From BM003 sp963783695 (GTDB lineage: Bacteria > Pseudomonadota > Gammaproteobacteria > Steroidobacterales > BM003): 64,000 nt of DNA. The notes under the pieces were generated by a model that was not told the origin of the DNA, did not search any database, and was given only the letters and a program-made list of their open reading frames with translations. The stretch covers positions 1,054,001-1,118,000 of the forward strand of contig CAWAOM010000001.1 in NCBI GenBank assembly GCA_963783695.1, written 5' to 3'. The position numbers and the translations under genes are program-made. Positions 45,481 to 55,315 of this stretch are shown here, in pieces (position 1 is the stretch's first letter; every line of letters starts with the position of its first letter).

Positions 45481-47516
45481 CCATCGCAGCAACGCTGGCC
45501 CCGGCCAGGGCAGAACGCAAGGACCAGGTGACAAAGCTCGCCTGGCTGGTTATCGCGCTCATCTTCGCGTTGCTGCCGCATCTCGCCTATCTCCCCGTCT
45601 GGATACCACTTACCGGTTTGGCTATCGCCGCCTGGCGCATCCATGGGGCATGGCGTGGTAATCCGCTGCCATCGCGGATCCTGCGCCTGGTCCTGGCGCT
45701 GGCCGGTTTCGGCGGAGTCTTCATGGCTTTTCGCGGCCAGCTCAACGGTCTCAACCCGGGAACGAGCCTGCTCGCTGTGATGTTATTTCTGAAGTTGCTG
45801 GAAACATCTCGGCAGCGCGACTACATGATGCTGCTGATGTTCGCCATGTTCCTGCCGCTTGCGGCATTTCTTCGCACACAATCCGGCTGGTCTTTTGTCT
45901 ACCTCGTGTCGACGCTGCTGCTGTTACTGGCGGCGATGATGCAGGCCAGTCGCGATGGCCCTCCGCTTCCGGCTCGAACCGTTGTCGGTCATAGCGGACG
46001 ATTGCTGTTGCTGGCCGCACCCATGGCTATTGTGCTGTTTGTCTTGTTTCCACGCCTGCCCGGTGCATTCTGGACGTTGCCGCGGCATGGTTCGAGCGGC
46101 GTAAGCGGGCTGAGCGAGGAGATGCGTCCTGGCGACCTGAGCAAGCTCGTACTATCCGAGGAAACTGCATTTCGCGCACGATTTGAATCAGACCCGCCGC
46201 CACCGCCGCTGCGTTACTGGCGGGCGCTGGTGCTCGAGGAATTCGACGGTCGGACATGGCGCCAGGCCACGCGCCACAGCTGGCGCGCGCAGGAAGCTGC
46301 GACGACAAAGTCAGGGTCGCGAATCGACTATGAAATCGTGCTGGAGCCGCATGGTCGCGACTGGCTGTTTGTACTTGATTTACCAACCGCGTGGCCACGT
46401 GACGCGGTGCTGTTCCGCCAGTTGCAGTTGCGCCGCGCCAGCGGACCGGTGAACAGTCACTATGTCTATCGTGCCAGCTCCGACGCCGGAGCGCGCGCAA
46501 CGATGCCGCTTTCGGCGCAAATCAGGCAACTGAATACCAATCTGCCCGGCAACGCCAATCCGCGCAGCGTGGCCCTGGCGCAACAAATTAGCGCCAGCGT
46601 CAATGGCGATAGTGATTTCGTCGAGGCCGTGCTGGCCTACTTTGGTAACCAGGAGTTTATCTACACACTGGACCCTGCCGCGATCGACCCGCGCAACCCG
46701 GTGGACGACTTTCTATTCGAAACACGCGAGGGATTTTGCGAATACTACGCATCGGCACTGGCGACACTGGCCCGTGCAGCCGGCATTCCTGCCCGTATCG
46801 TTACCGGCTATCAGGGGGGCGAACTCAACCCCGTGGGCGACTATTACATGGTGCGCCAGGCCGATGCGCATGCGTGGACAGAGCTATGGCTCGAAGACCA
46901 AGGCTGGGTCAGGGTCGACCCGACTGCCGCCGTGGCGCCGGGCCGGATCCGGGCGGGGATCGAGGAAACTCTTGATCTCGGTGGCCGCGACAGGGGTGGA
47001 GACTCGCAGTTGTTGCATCGACTGCGGCTCTACTGGGATGCCGCCAATACCACCTGGAACCGCTGGGTCATCAACTACGGTCAACCGCAACAGTTCGCGG
47101 TGCTCGACTGGCTCGGGTTTGCCCGGCCGGACAGCACCGCATATATCATCGCACTGCTGGCCGGCGCACTCGCAACGGTTGGCCTGCTCGCGTTGTGGCT
47201 CAACTACAGCGGAGCGCCGCGGCGCAGCGACGCCGTGGTCGATCTTTATCGCCGCTTTTGCGACCGCCTGCAACGAATAGGCATTCCGCGTCCGCCATCC
47301 GAGGGCCCGCTAGACTTCGCGGCGCGCGCAATCCGCGAGCGCCCGGATCTGGCCGCACCGATCCGCGAGATCACCGACTGCTATGTGGCACTGCGCTACG
47401 GCGTTGCCGACCCGGCCCGGTTATTGCCCTACCTGCGCAGCCGGGTCAGACAATTCAGGCCTCGGCGCCATCGTCGTCGAGAAGCTTCGCCGCCGCCTCC
47501 CCCGCTTCGACATTGA
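45477..47516 (+). CDS. TgpA-type transglutaminase-like membrane protein
   Basis: 679 residues from ATG 45477. Five to six N-terminal membrane helices (residues 20-205) precede a periplasmic transglutaminase domain with Cys in TREGFCEYYASALATLARAA, His in QADAHAWTELWLED and Asp in WVRVDPTAAV, then another membrane helix and a cytoplasmic tail with DUF4129-like features. TgpA is essential in Pseudomonas aeruginosa; its target is unknown. The Arg/Pro-rich end overlaps the convergent transporter gene by 62 bp. Confidence 0.92.
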   Translation: MTIAATLAPARAERKDQVTKLAWLVIALIFALLPHLAYLPVWIPLTGLAIAAWRIHGAWRGNPLPSRILRLVLALAGFGGVFMAFRGQLNGLNPGTSLLAVMLFLKLLETSRQRDYMMLLMFAMFLPLAAFLRTQSGWSFVYLVSTLLLLLAAMMQASRDGPPLPARTVVGHSGRLLLLAAPMAIVLFVLFPRLPGAFWTLPRHGSSGVSGLSEEMRPGDLSKLVLSEETAFRARFESDPPPPPLRYWRALVLEEFDGRTWRQATRHSWRAQEAATTKSGSRIDYEIVLEPHGRDWLFVLDLPTAWPRDAVLFRQLQLRRASGPVNSHYVYRASSDAGARATMPLSAQIRQLNTNLPGNANPRSVALAQQISASVNGDSDFVEAVLAYFGNQEFIYTLDPAAIDPRNPVDDFLFETREGFCEYYASALATLARAAGIPARIVTGYQGGELNPVGDYYMVRQADAHAWTELWLEDQGWVRVDPTAAVAPGRIRAGIEETLDLGGRDRGGDSQLLHRLRLYWDAANTTWNRWVINYGQPQQFAVLDWLGFARPDSTAYIIALLAGALATVGLLALWLNYSGAPRRSDAVVDLYRRFCDRLQRIGIPRPPSEGPLDFAARAIRERPDLAAPIREITDCYVALRYGVADPARLLPYLRSRVRQFRPRRHRRREASPPPPPLRH

Positions 47517-48759
47517 CTCGCCACAGCAATGCGCCGCCGACGAGAAACAGGATCGACACCGCCATAATGCTGTCACGCTCGGTCGCGCCGACAATAACGA
47601 TTGGGGTAAGCGCCATCAGCGTTGGCCCGATTATTGCCGCAAACTTGCCGACCATATTGAAAAAACCGAAAAACTCAGCGGTTTTGCTCGGCGGTATCAG
47701 GCGCGCATACAAAGATCTCGAAAGACTTTGCACACCACCCTGGACGAGGCCGATCGCTATCGCGAGTTTGTAGAAGTCTCCGGCATCCGAGAGCCATTGC
47801 CAGGCATAAACAAGCGCGCCGATATAAACGGCCAGACCGATCAGGATCGCGCGCTTCGCCCCAATGCGGGTACCAAGCCAGCCAAACGCCAGGGCCGCCG
47901 GGAATGCGACGAACTGGGTTACGAGCAACGCGGTTACCAGCGATGCCTGCGGCAGGTTCAGCACCCGGTCGCCAAAAAACACCGCGGTTTTGATAACGGT
48001 ATTGACGCCATCGATATACAGCCAGTAGCCAACCAGGAAAAGCAGCAGGACGCGCAGATTGCGAATCTGTCGCGCGGTGTCCATCAACTGCCGCATCCCC
48101 TCGCGTACCGCCCGCGCTGGCGGTGCCGCGTCGGCGGTAGGCGTCTCCCGGACATATTTCAGCAACGGGATCGTAAACAATCCCCACCACAGCGCGACGG
48201 TCACAAATGATGCTTTTACCGCCGCGATCGAGCCGCTCAAACCAAACAACTCCGGTTTTTGCGCCATCAACACGTTGACGGCGAACAATAATCCACCGCC
48301 GACATACCCGGCACCGTAACCGAACGCAGACACGAGATCGAATTCGTCCCGCTTGGCCACATCCACCAGCATCGAATCATAGAAAATATTGGCCCCGGAA
48401 AACCCGATCGTACCGAGCCCGTAGAGTAGCAACCCCACCCACCATTGCCCGACGTGAACCCAGGCCAGAGCCGCGGTCATCAGGATGCCGATCGCGGCGA
48501 AGGTAACGAGAAATTTCTTGCGGTTGCCACCGCGATCGGAGATCGCGCCAAGCAGCGGTGCAACGATAGCCACCAGCAGGCTCGAACCCGCCAGCGTGAT
48601 GTTGAACCAGAACTGCGACCGCTCCGCGCTAATGTCCTGACTAATCGCGCTAAAAAATACCGGGAAGAAACCGGCCATCACTGTGGTGGCGAAAGCAGAG
48701 TTGGCCCAGTCGTATAACGCCCACGACAGGACCTCGCGGCGGAAGAATACGTTGCGCAT
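47455..48759 (-). CDS. MFS transporter, UMF1/Vacuole-effluxer type
   Basis: 434 residues, about twelve membrane helices. The N-terminus VLSWALYDWANSAFATTVMA and the loop LGAISDRGGNRKKFLVTFAA identify the UMF1-like group, whose yeast members (Atg22) export amino acids from vacuoles. Bacterial substrates are undefined. It lies downstream of prfC on the same strand (178 bp gap) and converges on tgpA with a 62-bp overlap. Confidence 0.88.
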   Translation of the reverse strand: MRNVFFRREVLSWALYDWANSAFATTVMAGFFPVFFSAISQDISAERSQFWFNITLAGSSLLVAIVAPLLGAISDRGGNRKKFLVTFAAIGILMTAALAWVHVGQWWVGLLLYGLGTIGFSGANIFYDSMLVDVAKRDEFDLVSAFGYGAGYVGGGLLFAVNVLMAQKPELFGLSGSIAAVKASFVTVALWWGLFTIPLLKYVRETPTADAAPPARAVREGMRQLMDTARQIRNLRVLLLFLVGYWLYIDGVNTVIKTAVFFGDRVLNLPQASLVTALLVTQFVAFPAALAFGWLGTRIGAKRAILIGLAVYIGALVYAWQWLSDAGDFYKLAIAIGLVQGGVQSLSRSLYARLIPPSKTAEFFGFFNMVGKFAAIIGPTLMALTPIVIVGATERDSIMAVSILFLVGGALLWRVNVEAGEAAAKLLDDDGAEA

Positions 48760-48937
48760 TGGCTATTCCTTGCAATTGATCCGACGCCTGTGCGTCAGAT
48801 CCGGGTTCCGGCCGCCGCTTTTCAGCGACAAATACCGAACCGCAAACCAGGTGTCAGGCAAATTCCGCACAAAAACAGGGTTACTGCAATGACAGGTCTG
48901 CCGCCCAATTCGGTGTCCGACTGTCTCCCACACCACT

Positions 48938-50527
48938 TCAGTCCGCCGCATGCTCGCGTGTTTCCTCGAACCGCACATCCGGCCAGCGTTCCATGGTCAG
49001 ACTGAGGTTGACCCGGGTAGGCGCAATGTAGACCAACGCGCCGGTGTGATCCAGCGCGAGGTTTTCAGGCGAGCGTCGGCGCAGATCTTCAAGCGTTTTT
49101 TGATCGTCCGCATGCGCCCAGCGTGCCGTCGCCACCGACACGCTCTCGAATCCACAATCGACGCCGTATTCCGCCTTTAGCCGATGCGCCACGACATCGA
49201 ACTGCAGAGGACCAATCGCGCCGAGAATCAAATCGTTGTTCATTAGCGGGCGAAACAACTGCGTCGCGCCCTCCTCGCACAGCTGATCGAGGCCCTTGCT
49301 CAGGGCCTTCATCCGCATTGGATCGCGCAACACTGCGCGGCGGAAAAGCTCCGGCGCAAAATCGGGTATCCCCTTGAACGTCAGGGCCTCACCCTCGGTG
49401 AAGGTATCACCGATATTGATCGTGCCATGATTGTGCAAACCGATAATGTCTCCGGCGTAGGCCTCCTCGGCACGCTGCCGGTCAGCGGCGAGAAAAGTGA
49501 CGGCGTCCGCTATGCGAACATCGCGGCCGAGTCGCACATGGCGAAGCTTCATATTGCGCCGGTACTGACCGGAGCAAAGACGCATAAATGCAATCCGATC
49601 GCGGTGCGCCGGGTCCATATTGGCCTGGATCTTGAAAACGAAACCGGACAGAGTCTCCTCACTCGCGGCAACGGCGCGCGAGGATGTCTCGCGCGGCTGC
49701 GGCGCCGGCGCATGCTCGGAAAAGAAGTCGAGTAGCGGCCTGATACCGAAAACATTCAATGCCGAGCCGAAAAATACCGGCGTCTGCTGCGCAGCCAGAT
49801 AAGCTTCGCGGTCGAACTCCGGGCACGCTCCGCGGACCAGTTCGATCTCCTCGGTCAACTCCTCCGCCCGGCTTCCGAGCACCTCGAGAGCAAGCGCGGT
49901 ATCGAGACCGGCGATCGTCTTGTCGTGGCCGACCCGGCCGCCCACTCCCGCTTCATAGACATAGATCGCGTCCTCATACAGATGGTAGATACCGGCAAGC
50001 CCTCGCCCCATGCCGATCGGCCAGGTAATCGGTGCGCAGCTGATCCCCAGCACGGACTCGATTTCGTCAAGCAGTTCAAGCGGTTCGCGGCCCTCCCGAT
50101 CGAGCTTGTTGACAAAACTCATAATCGGCGTGTCGCGAAGACGGCACACCTCCATCAGCTTTATCGTGCGCGCCTCTACGCCCTTGGCGCAGTCAATCAC
50201 CATCAGCGCCGAATCCACGGCGGTCAGCGTCCGATAGGTATCCTCGGAGAAGTCTTCGTGTCCCGGTGTATCGAGGAGATTGATGACCTTCCCCGCATAA
50301 GGAAACTGCATCACAGAAGAGGTTACCGATATACCACGCTGCTGCTCGAGCGCCATCCAGTCGGAGGTTGCGTGGCGCGCAGCCTTGCGTCCCTTAACCG
50401 CCCCGGCCAACTGAATCGCGCCACCGAAAAGCAACAACTTCTCGGTCAGCGTGGTCTTGCCGGCATCCGGATGAGAAATGATCGCAAACGTTCGCCGCCT
50501 GCCGATTTCGTCACTAGTCGTGGTCAT
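48938..50527 (-). CDS. prfC: Peptide chain release factor 3 (RF3)
   Basis: 529 residues. The translational GTPase domain has SHPDAGKTTLTEKLLLFGGA, the switch stretch EQQRGISVTSSVMQFPY, DTPGHEDFSEDTYRTL and NKLD. RF3 recycles RF1/RF2 from the ribosome after peptide release. Complete, with domains II and III (FKIQANMDPAHRDRIAFMR). It follows rimI on the same strand. Confidence 0.97.
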   Translation of the reverse strand: MTTTSDEIGRRRTFAIISHPDAGKTTLTEKLLLFGGAIQLAGAVKGRKAARHATSDWMALEQQRGISVTSSVMQFPYAGKVINLLDTPGHEDFSEDTYRTLTAVDSALMVIDCAKGVEARTIKLMEVCRLRDTPIMSFVNKLDREGREPLELLDEIESVLGISCAPITWPIGMGRGLAGIYHLYEDAIYVYEAGVGGRVGHDKTIAGLDTALALEVLGSRAEELTEEIELVRGACPEFDREAYLAAQQTPVFFGSALNVFGIRPLLDFFSEHAPAPQPRETSSRAVAASEETLSGFVFKIQANMDPAHRDRIAFMRLCSGQYRRNMKLRHVRLGRDVRIADAVTFLAADRQRAEEAYAGDIIGLHNHGTINIGDTFTEGEALTFKGIPDFAPELFRRAVLRDPMRMKALSKGLDQLCEEGATQLFRPLMNNDLILGAIGPLQFDVVAHRLKAEYGVDCGFESVSVATARWAHADDQKTLEDLRRRSPENLALDHTGALVYIAPTRVNLSLTMERWPDVRFEETREHAAD

Positions 50528-50603
50528 GGCTCAGCGCACAAAAGGAACGCATTCTAACTGATTTGCGTTGCCGCAGTGGCCGCCCCCGCGGGCCGGGTTC
50601 AGA

Positions 50604-51074
50604 TCAGAGGTCCAGTTCGAGCGCCAGCACGAGAGCATCCTCGCGGCCCTTTTCGCTGCGGTAGTAGCCACGTCGATGACCGACCTCTACAAAACCTTCA
50701 GAGCGATACAGATCCAGCGCGATCTGGTTGGTCGGTCGCACCTCGAGAAACATCGTATTTACGCCCGCCTCTCTCGCTTTGGCCAGCGCATGCGAAAGCA
50801 GGTAACGTCCAAGACCCATTCCATGCAGGTCGGGACGGACACATAGATTCAGCAAATGCGCTTCACTCGCACCGAACGAAACAACGCAATAGCCGACCGC
50901 CTGCTCGCCGTGGCACAAGACGCGGCAACAATACCCGACCCGCAGACAATCCCTGAAGATGCCCTCGGTCCAGGGGAACGGGTAACTCAGCGCTTCGACC
51001 ACCGCGACTTCACTGATATCCGCGGCGGTCATGTCACGCAACGAGCAGGCCTCCGGACTGCGGACCGCGCTCAT
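50604..51074 (-). CDS. rimI: Ribosomal protein S18 N-acetyltransferase RimI
   Basis: 156 residues, GNAT fold: YPFPWTEGIFRDCLRVGY at the N-terminus, the acetyl-CoA loop VRPDLHGMGLGRYLLSHALA, and EVRPTNQIALDLYRSEGFVE near the C-terminus. It acetylates the N-terminal Ala of S18. The ATG overlaps the uracil-DNA glycosylase stop as ATGA. Confidence 0.94.
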   Translation of the reverse strand: MSAVRSPEACSLRDMTAADISEVAVVEALSYPFPWTEGIFRDCLRVGYCCRVLCHGEQAVGYCVVSFGASEAHLLNLCVRPDLHGMGLGRYLLSHALAKAREAGVNTMFLEVRPTNQIALDLYRSEGFVEVGHRRGYYRSEKGREDALVLALELDL

Positions 51075-51754
51075 CGCTCAGTCTCTGCAACGGATATCGC
51101 CATTTGCATGTCCTGCCAGACCTTGCGCTTCTCCAGCGGGCTGCGCAGCAGATAGGCAGGATGATAGGTGACGATTACCGGAATCGCGGCCGGGCCGAAA
51201 GCATGGACCCGTCCTCGCATGCGCCCGATCGCCTCGGTGCTGCCCAGAAGATTCTGCGCAGCCACCCGGCCCAGCGCCACGATCAACTTCGGCCGGACCA
51301 GTTCGACCTGACGCTGCAGATAGGGCAGGCATCGCTCGACTTCCTCACTTTTCGGGTCGCGATTCTGCGGAGGCCGGCACTTCAGGATGTTGGCGATAAA
51401 AACTTGCTCGCGCCGCAAACCGACGGCAAGCAGTACCGCATTCAGCAGCTGTCCGGCGCGCCCGACGAAGGGCTCGCCCTGACGGTCTTCCTCGGCGCCT
51501 GGCGCCTCGCCGACAATCATCCAGTCTGCCGCGGGGTCACCGACACCAAAGACGGTCCGGGTACGATTCTCGCAAAGTCCGCAACGGGTGCAACCGGCTA
51601 CCTGCGCCTGCAATGCCGGCCAGTCGGCTGCGGCAGGTTGCTGCGCGGACTCACCCTGCGGCGGCAATGCGCCGGGCTCAGCCAACCGGTCGCGGGTAAC
51701 CCATGCAGTGATGCCCATCGCCCCGAGGTAGGCGCGCTGGCGCGCAGAGCTCAT
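51071..51754 (-). CDS. Uracil-DNA glycosylase, family 4 (4Fe-4S)
   Basis: 227 residues from MSSARQRAYLGAMGI. The cluster cysteines appear as CTRCGLC near residue 55 and later in ILKCRPPQNRDPKSEEVERC. Motif A is GEAPGAEEDRQGEPFVGRAG and motif B is TYHPAYLLRSP. It removes uracil from DNA. AGGA lies 8 bp before the ATG, which falls just after the pssA stop. The longer frame to 51781 is not needed. A variable N-terminal extension of about 45 residues precedes the catalytic core. Confidence 0.92.
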   Translation of the reverse strand: MSSARQRAYLGAMGITAWVTRDRLAEPGALPPQGESAQQPAAADWPALQAQVAGCTRCGLCENRTRTVFGVGDPAADWMIVGEAPGAEEDRQGEPFVGRAGQLLNAVLLAVGLRREQVFIANILKCRPPQNRDPKSEEVERCLPYLQRQVELVRPKLIVALGRVAAQNLLGSTEAIGRMRGRVHAFGPAAIPVIVTYHPAYLLRSPLEKRKVWQDMQMAISVAETER

Positions 51755-51755
51755 C

Positions 51756-52586
51756 TCAGTCTTCCTGCTCACCAGCCGCATTCTTCGGCGCCACGCGGTG
51801 CTTCCGGCGGTACAAACAAAGCAGGGGTCCGGTTAACGCATAGGAGAAAAACATCAGAAACAAAACAATTGGAGGCTCGAAACTGATGAATACAAATACC
51901 ATGGGAATGACAAGTACATAGGCGAACGGTACTTTTTTGCCGAGGTTGATGTCCTTGAAACTGTAGTAGCGAAAATTGCTGACCATCAACCCGCCGGCGC
52001 CTGCCGTGAACAGGAAAGCGGTAATTAGCGCCATCGCGCCGGACGCCTGCCAATCCGATGCAAGCCAGACCACCGCGGCGACCAGGCCCGCCGCAGAGGG
52101 GCTTGGAAGCCCCTCGAAGAATCGTTTATCGCTCGAATCGGCTCGCGCATTGAAGCGGGCCAGACGAAGCGCCGCCGAAACCGCAAACACGAAAGCTGCG
52201 AGCCAGCCGAGCTTGCTCCACAGCCAGCCGTGCTCTTTCAGTTCCGCGATGCCCCACTGGTAGGTCACCAGTGCCGGGGCGAGACCGAAACACACCATAT
52301 CGGAAAGGCTGTCGTACTCCTTGCCGAAATCACTCTCGGTATGGGTAAGTCGCGCGACCCGTCCGTCCAGACCGTCAAGCACCATCGCGACAAAAATCGC
52401 AATTGCGGAATTGTGCATATTGCCGTCGATTGCGGCGACGATAGAGTAAAACCCGGCAAACAACGCAGCAGTCGTAAGAAGATTCGGCAAAAGGTAGATG
52501 CCTTTGCGCCGATTACCGCCGTTTTTGCTAAAGGTCGACATGAATAATGCGCCGGGCTGCCGCTGGAGGAGCTCACAGTTTGCCAT
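51756..52586 (-). CDS. pssA: Phosphatidylserine synthase PssA
   Basis: 276 residues from ATG 52586 (GAGG 7 bp upstream); ATG 52541 is an alternative nearer typical family starts. The CDP-alcohol phosphotransferase motif DGLDGRVARLTHTESDFGKE then YDSLSD supplies the metal-binding aspartates, and RRKGIYLLPNLLTTAALFAG marks the family N-terminus. Seven to eight membrane helices. It makes phosphatidylserine from CDP-diacylglycerol, the precursor of phosphatidylethanolamine. Confidence 0.93.
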   Translation of the reverse strand: MANCELLQRQPGALFMSTFSKNGGNRRKGIYLLPNLLTTAALFAGFYSIVAAIDGNMHNSAIAIFVAMVLDGLDGRVARLTHTESDFGKEYDSLSDMVCFGLAPALVTYQWGIAELKEHGWLWSKLGWLAAFVFAVSAALRLARFNARADSSDKRFFEGLPSPSAAGLVAAVVWLASDWQASGAMALITAFLFTAGAGGLMVSNFRYYSFKDINLGKKVPFAYVLVIPMVFVFISFEPPIVLFLMFFSYALTGPLLCLYRRKHRVAPKNAAGEQED

Positions 52587-52700
52587 GGATTCGCCTCGCC
52601 GGACACGCCACAGGACCACGTCACACTATACGTGCGAACGGTCGCGCCGTTAAAATACCCGGTTTAGTCGCCGAACCATCGCAATGGAGTCCGGGCCGTC

Positions 52701-54410
52701 ATGCGTTTGTCTGCTTTTCCTCTGAATACACTGCGCGAGACGCCATCCGATGCGGAAGTCGTCAGCCACCAACTTATGCTTCGCGCGGGAATGATCCGGC
52801 GTCTCGCGTCCGGCCTCTACAACTGGATGCCACTCGGCTTACGCGTCCTGAAAAAAGTCGAGCGAATCGTACGCGAGGAAATGGAGCGCGCCGGCGCACT
52901 CGAGTTGCTCATGCCGGCGGTGCAGCCGTCAGAGCTGTGGCAGGAATCCGGCAGATGGGCCGAGTACGGGCCGGAGCTGCTGCGCATGAAAGACCGCCAC
53001 CAGCGCGAATTCTGTTTTGGCCCCACGCATGAAGAGGTCATCACCGATATCGTGCGCCGCGACCTGTCGAGCTATCGCCAGTTGCCCGTCAACTACTTCC
53101 AGATTCAAACCAAATTTCGCGACGAGATTCGTCCTCGTTTCGGGGTCATGCGGGCGCGTGAGTTCCTGATGAAAGATGCCTATTCCTTCCACCTCGACGA
53201 AGAATCGCTGCGCCAAGGTTATCGGATCATGCGGGATGCCTACATTCGTATATTTAGCCGGCTCGGCCTGGAGTTCAGACCCGTGAGCGCCGCAACCGGT
53301 GCCATTGGCGGCAGCGTTTCCGAAGAATTTCATGTGCTGGCCGACTCCGGAGAAGATGCCATCGCGTTCTCCGATGGCGACGATTATGCGGCCAACGTCG
53401 AGCTGGCAGCCGCGCTGCCTTCTACAACCGCGCGCCCCGCCGCGCAATCGCCACTCGCCGAAGTCGCAACACCCGGCGTCAAGAGCATTGCCGAGCTCGG
53501 CGCGTTCCTCTCGGTTGCGGCCGACCAGTGCGTCAAGACCCTGCTGGTTGAGGGGGAAGACACGGGCGTAGTGGCGCTGGTGCTGCGTGGCGATCATGAA
53601 CTCAATCCACTGAAGGCCGAAAAACTCGACGGCGTTGCGGCGCCGTTGCGGATGGCAGACGCACAGGCGATTCGCGCAGCCACTGACTGTGAACCCGGTT
53701 TCATCGGACCTGTCGGCCTCCGCTGTCGCGTGTATGCAGACCACTCTGCACTCGCGCTCGCCGACTTTGTATGTGGTGCCAATCGTACGGATTGCCATCT
53801 CACCGGGGTCAACTGGGAACGGGATGCCGATCTTCCGATGGCGGCCGATCTGCGCAATGTCGTCGAAGGCGACCCCAGCCCGAGCGGACACGGACGACTG
53901 CGTATTGCACGCGGCATCGAGGTTGGCCACATCTTCCAGCTGGGCACGAAATACAGCGCCGCCATGGACTGTACCGTCCTCGATGAGAACGGCCGCTCGG
54001 TTCATCCCTACATGGGTTGCTACGGGATCGGTGTCAGCCGCATCGTTGCCGCGGCGGTAGAGCAAAACCACGATGACAGGGGCATTGTATGGCCCGAGCC
54101 GATCGCTCCATTCGAAGTCGTTCTGGTGCCAATAAACTGGACCAAGTCACAACGTGTCAGAGATGCCGCGGTTAAACTCTACGACAATTTGCGCGAGCGC
54201 GGTGTCGAGGTCCTGCTCGACGACCGCGATCTGCGCCCCGGAGTCAAGTTCGCCGACGCGGAATTGATAGGCATTCCGCATCGTATTGTACTCGGCGAGC
54301 GCGGACTCGACGCCGGCAAGCTCGAGTATCGATACCGACAGAGTGAGGAAAACGAGGACATTGCTGTTGATGAAGTCTTCGACAGATTGGATGCGGCGGC
54401 CGCGCAATAG
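52701..54410 (+). CDS. proS: Prolyl-tRNA synthetase (bacterial type)
   Basis: 569 residues. Class II motif 2 appears as NYFQIQTKFRDEIRPRFGVM and the motif 3 region as YMGCYGIGVSRIVAAAVEQN. An inserted editing (YbaK-like) domain occupies about 225-390 (ADQCVKTLLVEGEDTGVVAL, RGDHELNPLKAEKLDG). The anticodon-binding domain closes the protein. The start MRLSAFPLNTLRETPSDAEV is typical. Complete. Confidence 0.97.
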   Translation: MRLSAFPLNTLRETPSDAEVVSHQLMLRAGMIRRLASGLYNWMPLGLRVLKKVERIVREEMERAGALELLMPAVQPSELWQESGRWAEYGPELLRMKDRHQREFCFGPTHEEVITDIVRRDLSSYRQLPVNYFQIQTKFRDEIRPRFGVMRAREFLMKDAYSFHLDEESLRQGYRIMRDAYIRIFSRLGLEFRPVSAATGAIGGSVSEEFHVLADSGEDAIAFSDGDDYAANVELAAALPSTTARPAAQSPLAEVATPGVKSIAELGAFLSVAADQCVKTLLVEGEDTGVVALVLRGDHELNPLKAEKLDGVAAPLRMADAQAIRAATDCEPGFIGPVGLRCRVYADHSALALADFVCGANRTDCHLTGVNWERDADLPMAADLRNVVEGDPSPSGHGRLRIARGIEVGHIFQLGTKYSAAMDCTVLDENGRSVHPYMGCYGIGVSRIVAAAVEQNHDDRGIVWPEPIAPFEVVLVPINWTKSQRVRDAAVKLYDNLRERGVEVLLDDRDLRPGVKFADAELIGIPHRIVLGERGLDAGKLEYRYRQSEENEDIAVDEVFDRLDAAAAQ

Positions 54411-54990
54411 CATTGTGGCAAGGGCTTTTCCGACAATGCTTTTGCTGTGTGCCGGCGTATTCGGCGCAACACCATGCTGGTCCCAGGCGAACGAGCATGA
54501 TGCGGTTCTGCGCGACAAGCTGAGCGATGCGGTTACCGACTCCGCCAGCTTTGGCGATCGTTTCGACGCAGAGGTGTGGCTGCAGTTCAACTCAGCGCGC
54601 CTCGAACGCCAGGTACCCGACCCGGCGGAACGGCTGGAAATTCTCAAGCACGCCCATATCGAGGCCAGCCGGCTGGAGCTGTATCCCGAGCTGGTGCTCG
54701 CCGTCATCGACATCGAGAGCAATTTCGATCGATTCGCCATTTCCCGAGTAGGCGCTCAGGGCCTGATGCAGGTAATGAGATTCTGGTTGAAGGAACTGGA
54801 CCGGCCCGATATAAATCTGACCCAGATTCAGCCCAATTTGCGAATGGGCTGCACGATCCTGCGCCATTACCTCGATATGGAGGATGGCAACTTTCGCATG
54901 GCACTCGCCCGCTACCATGGCAGCTATCCCAAAACCTATTACGCGGACAAGGTTCTCGATCGATTGCGGCGAAAATGGTACCGGCACTAG
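54391..54990 (+). CDS. Lytic transglycosylase (SLT domain)
   Basis: 199 residues from ATG 54391, overlapping proS by 20 bp; GTG 54415 is an alternative. A signal peptide (FPTMLLLCAGVFGATPCWSQ) precedes a goose-lysozyme-like domain with the catalytic Glu in VLAVIDIESNFDRFAISRVG, then AQGLMQVMRFWLKEL and ALARYHGSYPKTYYADKVL. It cleaves peptidoglycan in the periplasm. The consensus MQxMP is here MQVMRFW. Confidence 0.9.
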   Translation: MRRPRNSIVARAFPTMLLLCAGVFGATPCWSQANEHDAVLRDKLSDAVTDSASFGDRFDAEVWLQFNSARLERQVPDPAERLEILKHAHIEASRLELYPELVLAVIDIESNFDRFAISRVGAQGLMQVMRFWLKELDRPDINLTQIQPNLRMGCTILRHYLDMEDGNFRMALARYHGSYPKTYYADKVLDRLRRKWYRH

Positions 54991-55269
54991 TCAGCCGGTG
55001 GTAAAACCGCGCAGGCCGGTAGCAGCGTCATCCGCCGGCACCCGCTGGACCCGATCGACCCTGGCCATTGGCGGGCCCGAGCGCAGCCAGCGCTGAAGCG
55101 CCTCCACGGCACCGGTCTCCCCGGCGGCCAGCACCTCCACGGTGCCGTCGGTGAGATTGCGGGCGTGCCCGACAAGCCCGAGCCGGTTTGCCTCCATCCG
55201 CGTGCTCTCGCGAAAAAAGACGCCCTGCACCCGACCTGAAACGATAAACCTGGCGCTGTGGATTTTCAT
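54991..55269 (-). CDS. acyP: Acylphosphatase
   Basis: 92 residues with the family signature IVSGRVQGVFFRESTRMEAN (catalytic Arg in VQGVFFR), then GHARNLTDGTVEVLAAG with the catalytic Asn. Hydrolyses acyl phosphates in the cytosol. Convergent with the transglycosylase gene, whose stop is adjacent. Confidence 0.94.
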   Translation of the reverse strand: MKIHSARFIVSGRVQGVFFRESTRMEANRLGLVGHARNLTDGTVEVLAAGETGAVEALQRWLRSGPPMARVDRVQRVPADDAATGLRGFTTG

Positions 55270-55315
55270 TGCTGCAACGTAAGCGAACGGGCCGATCAGA
55301 CACTCCCCAAAAGCG

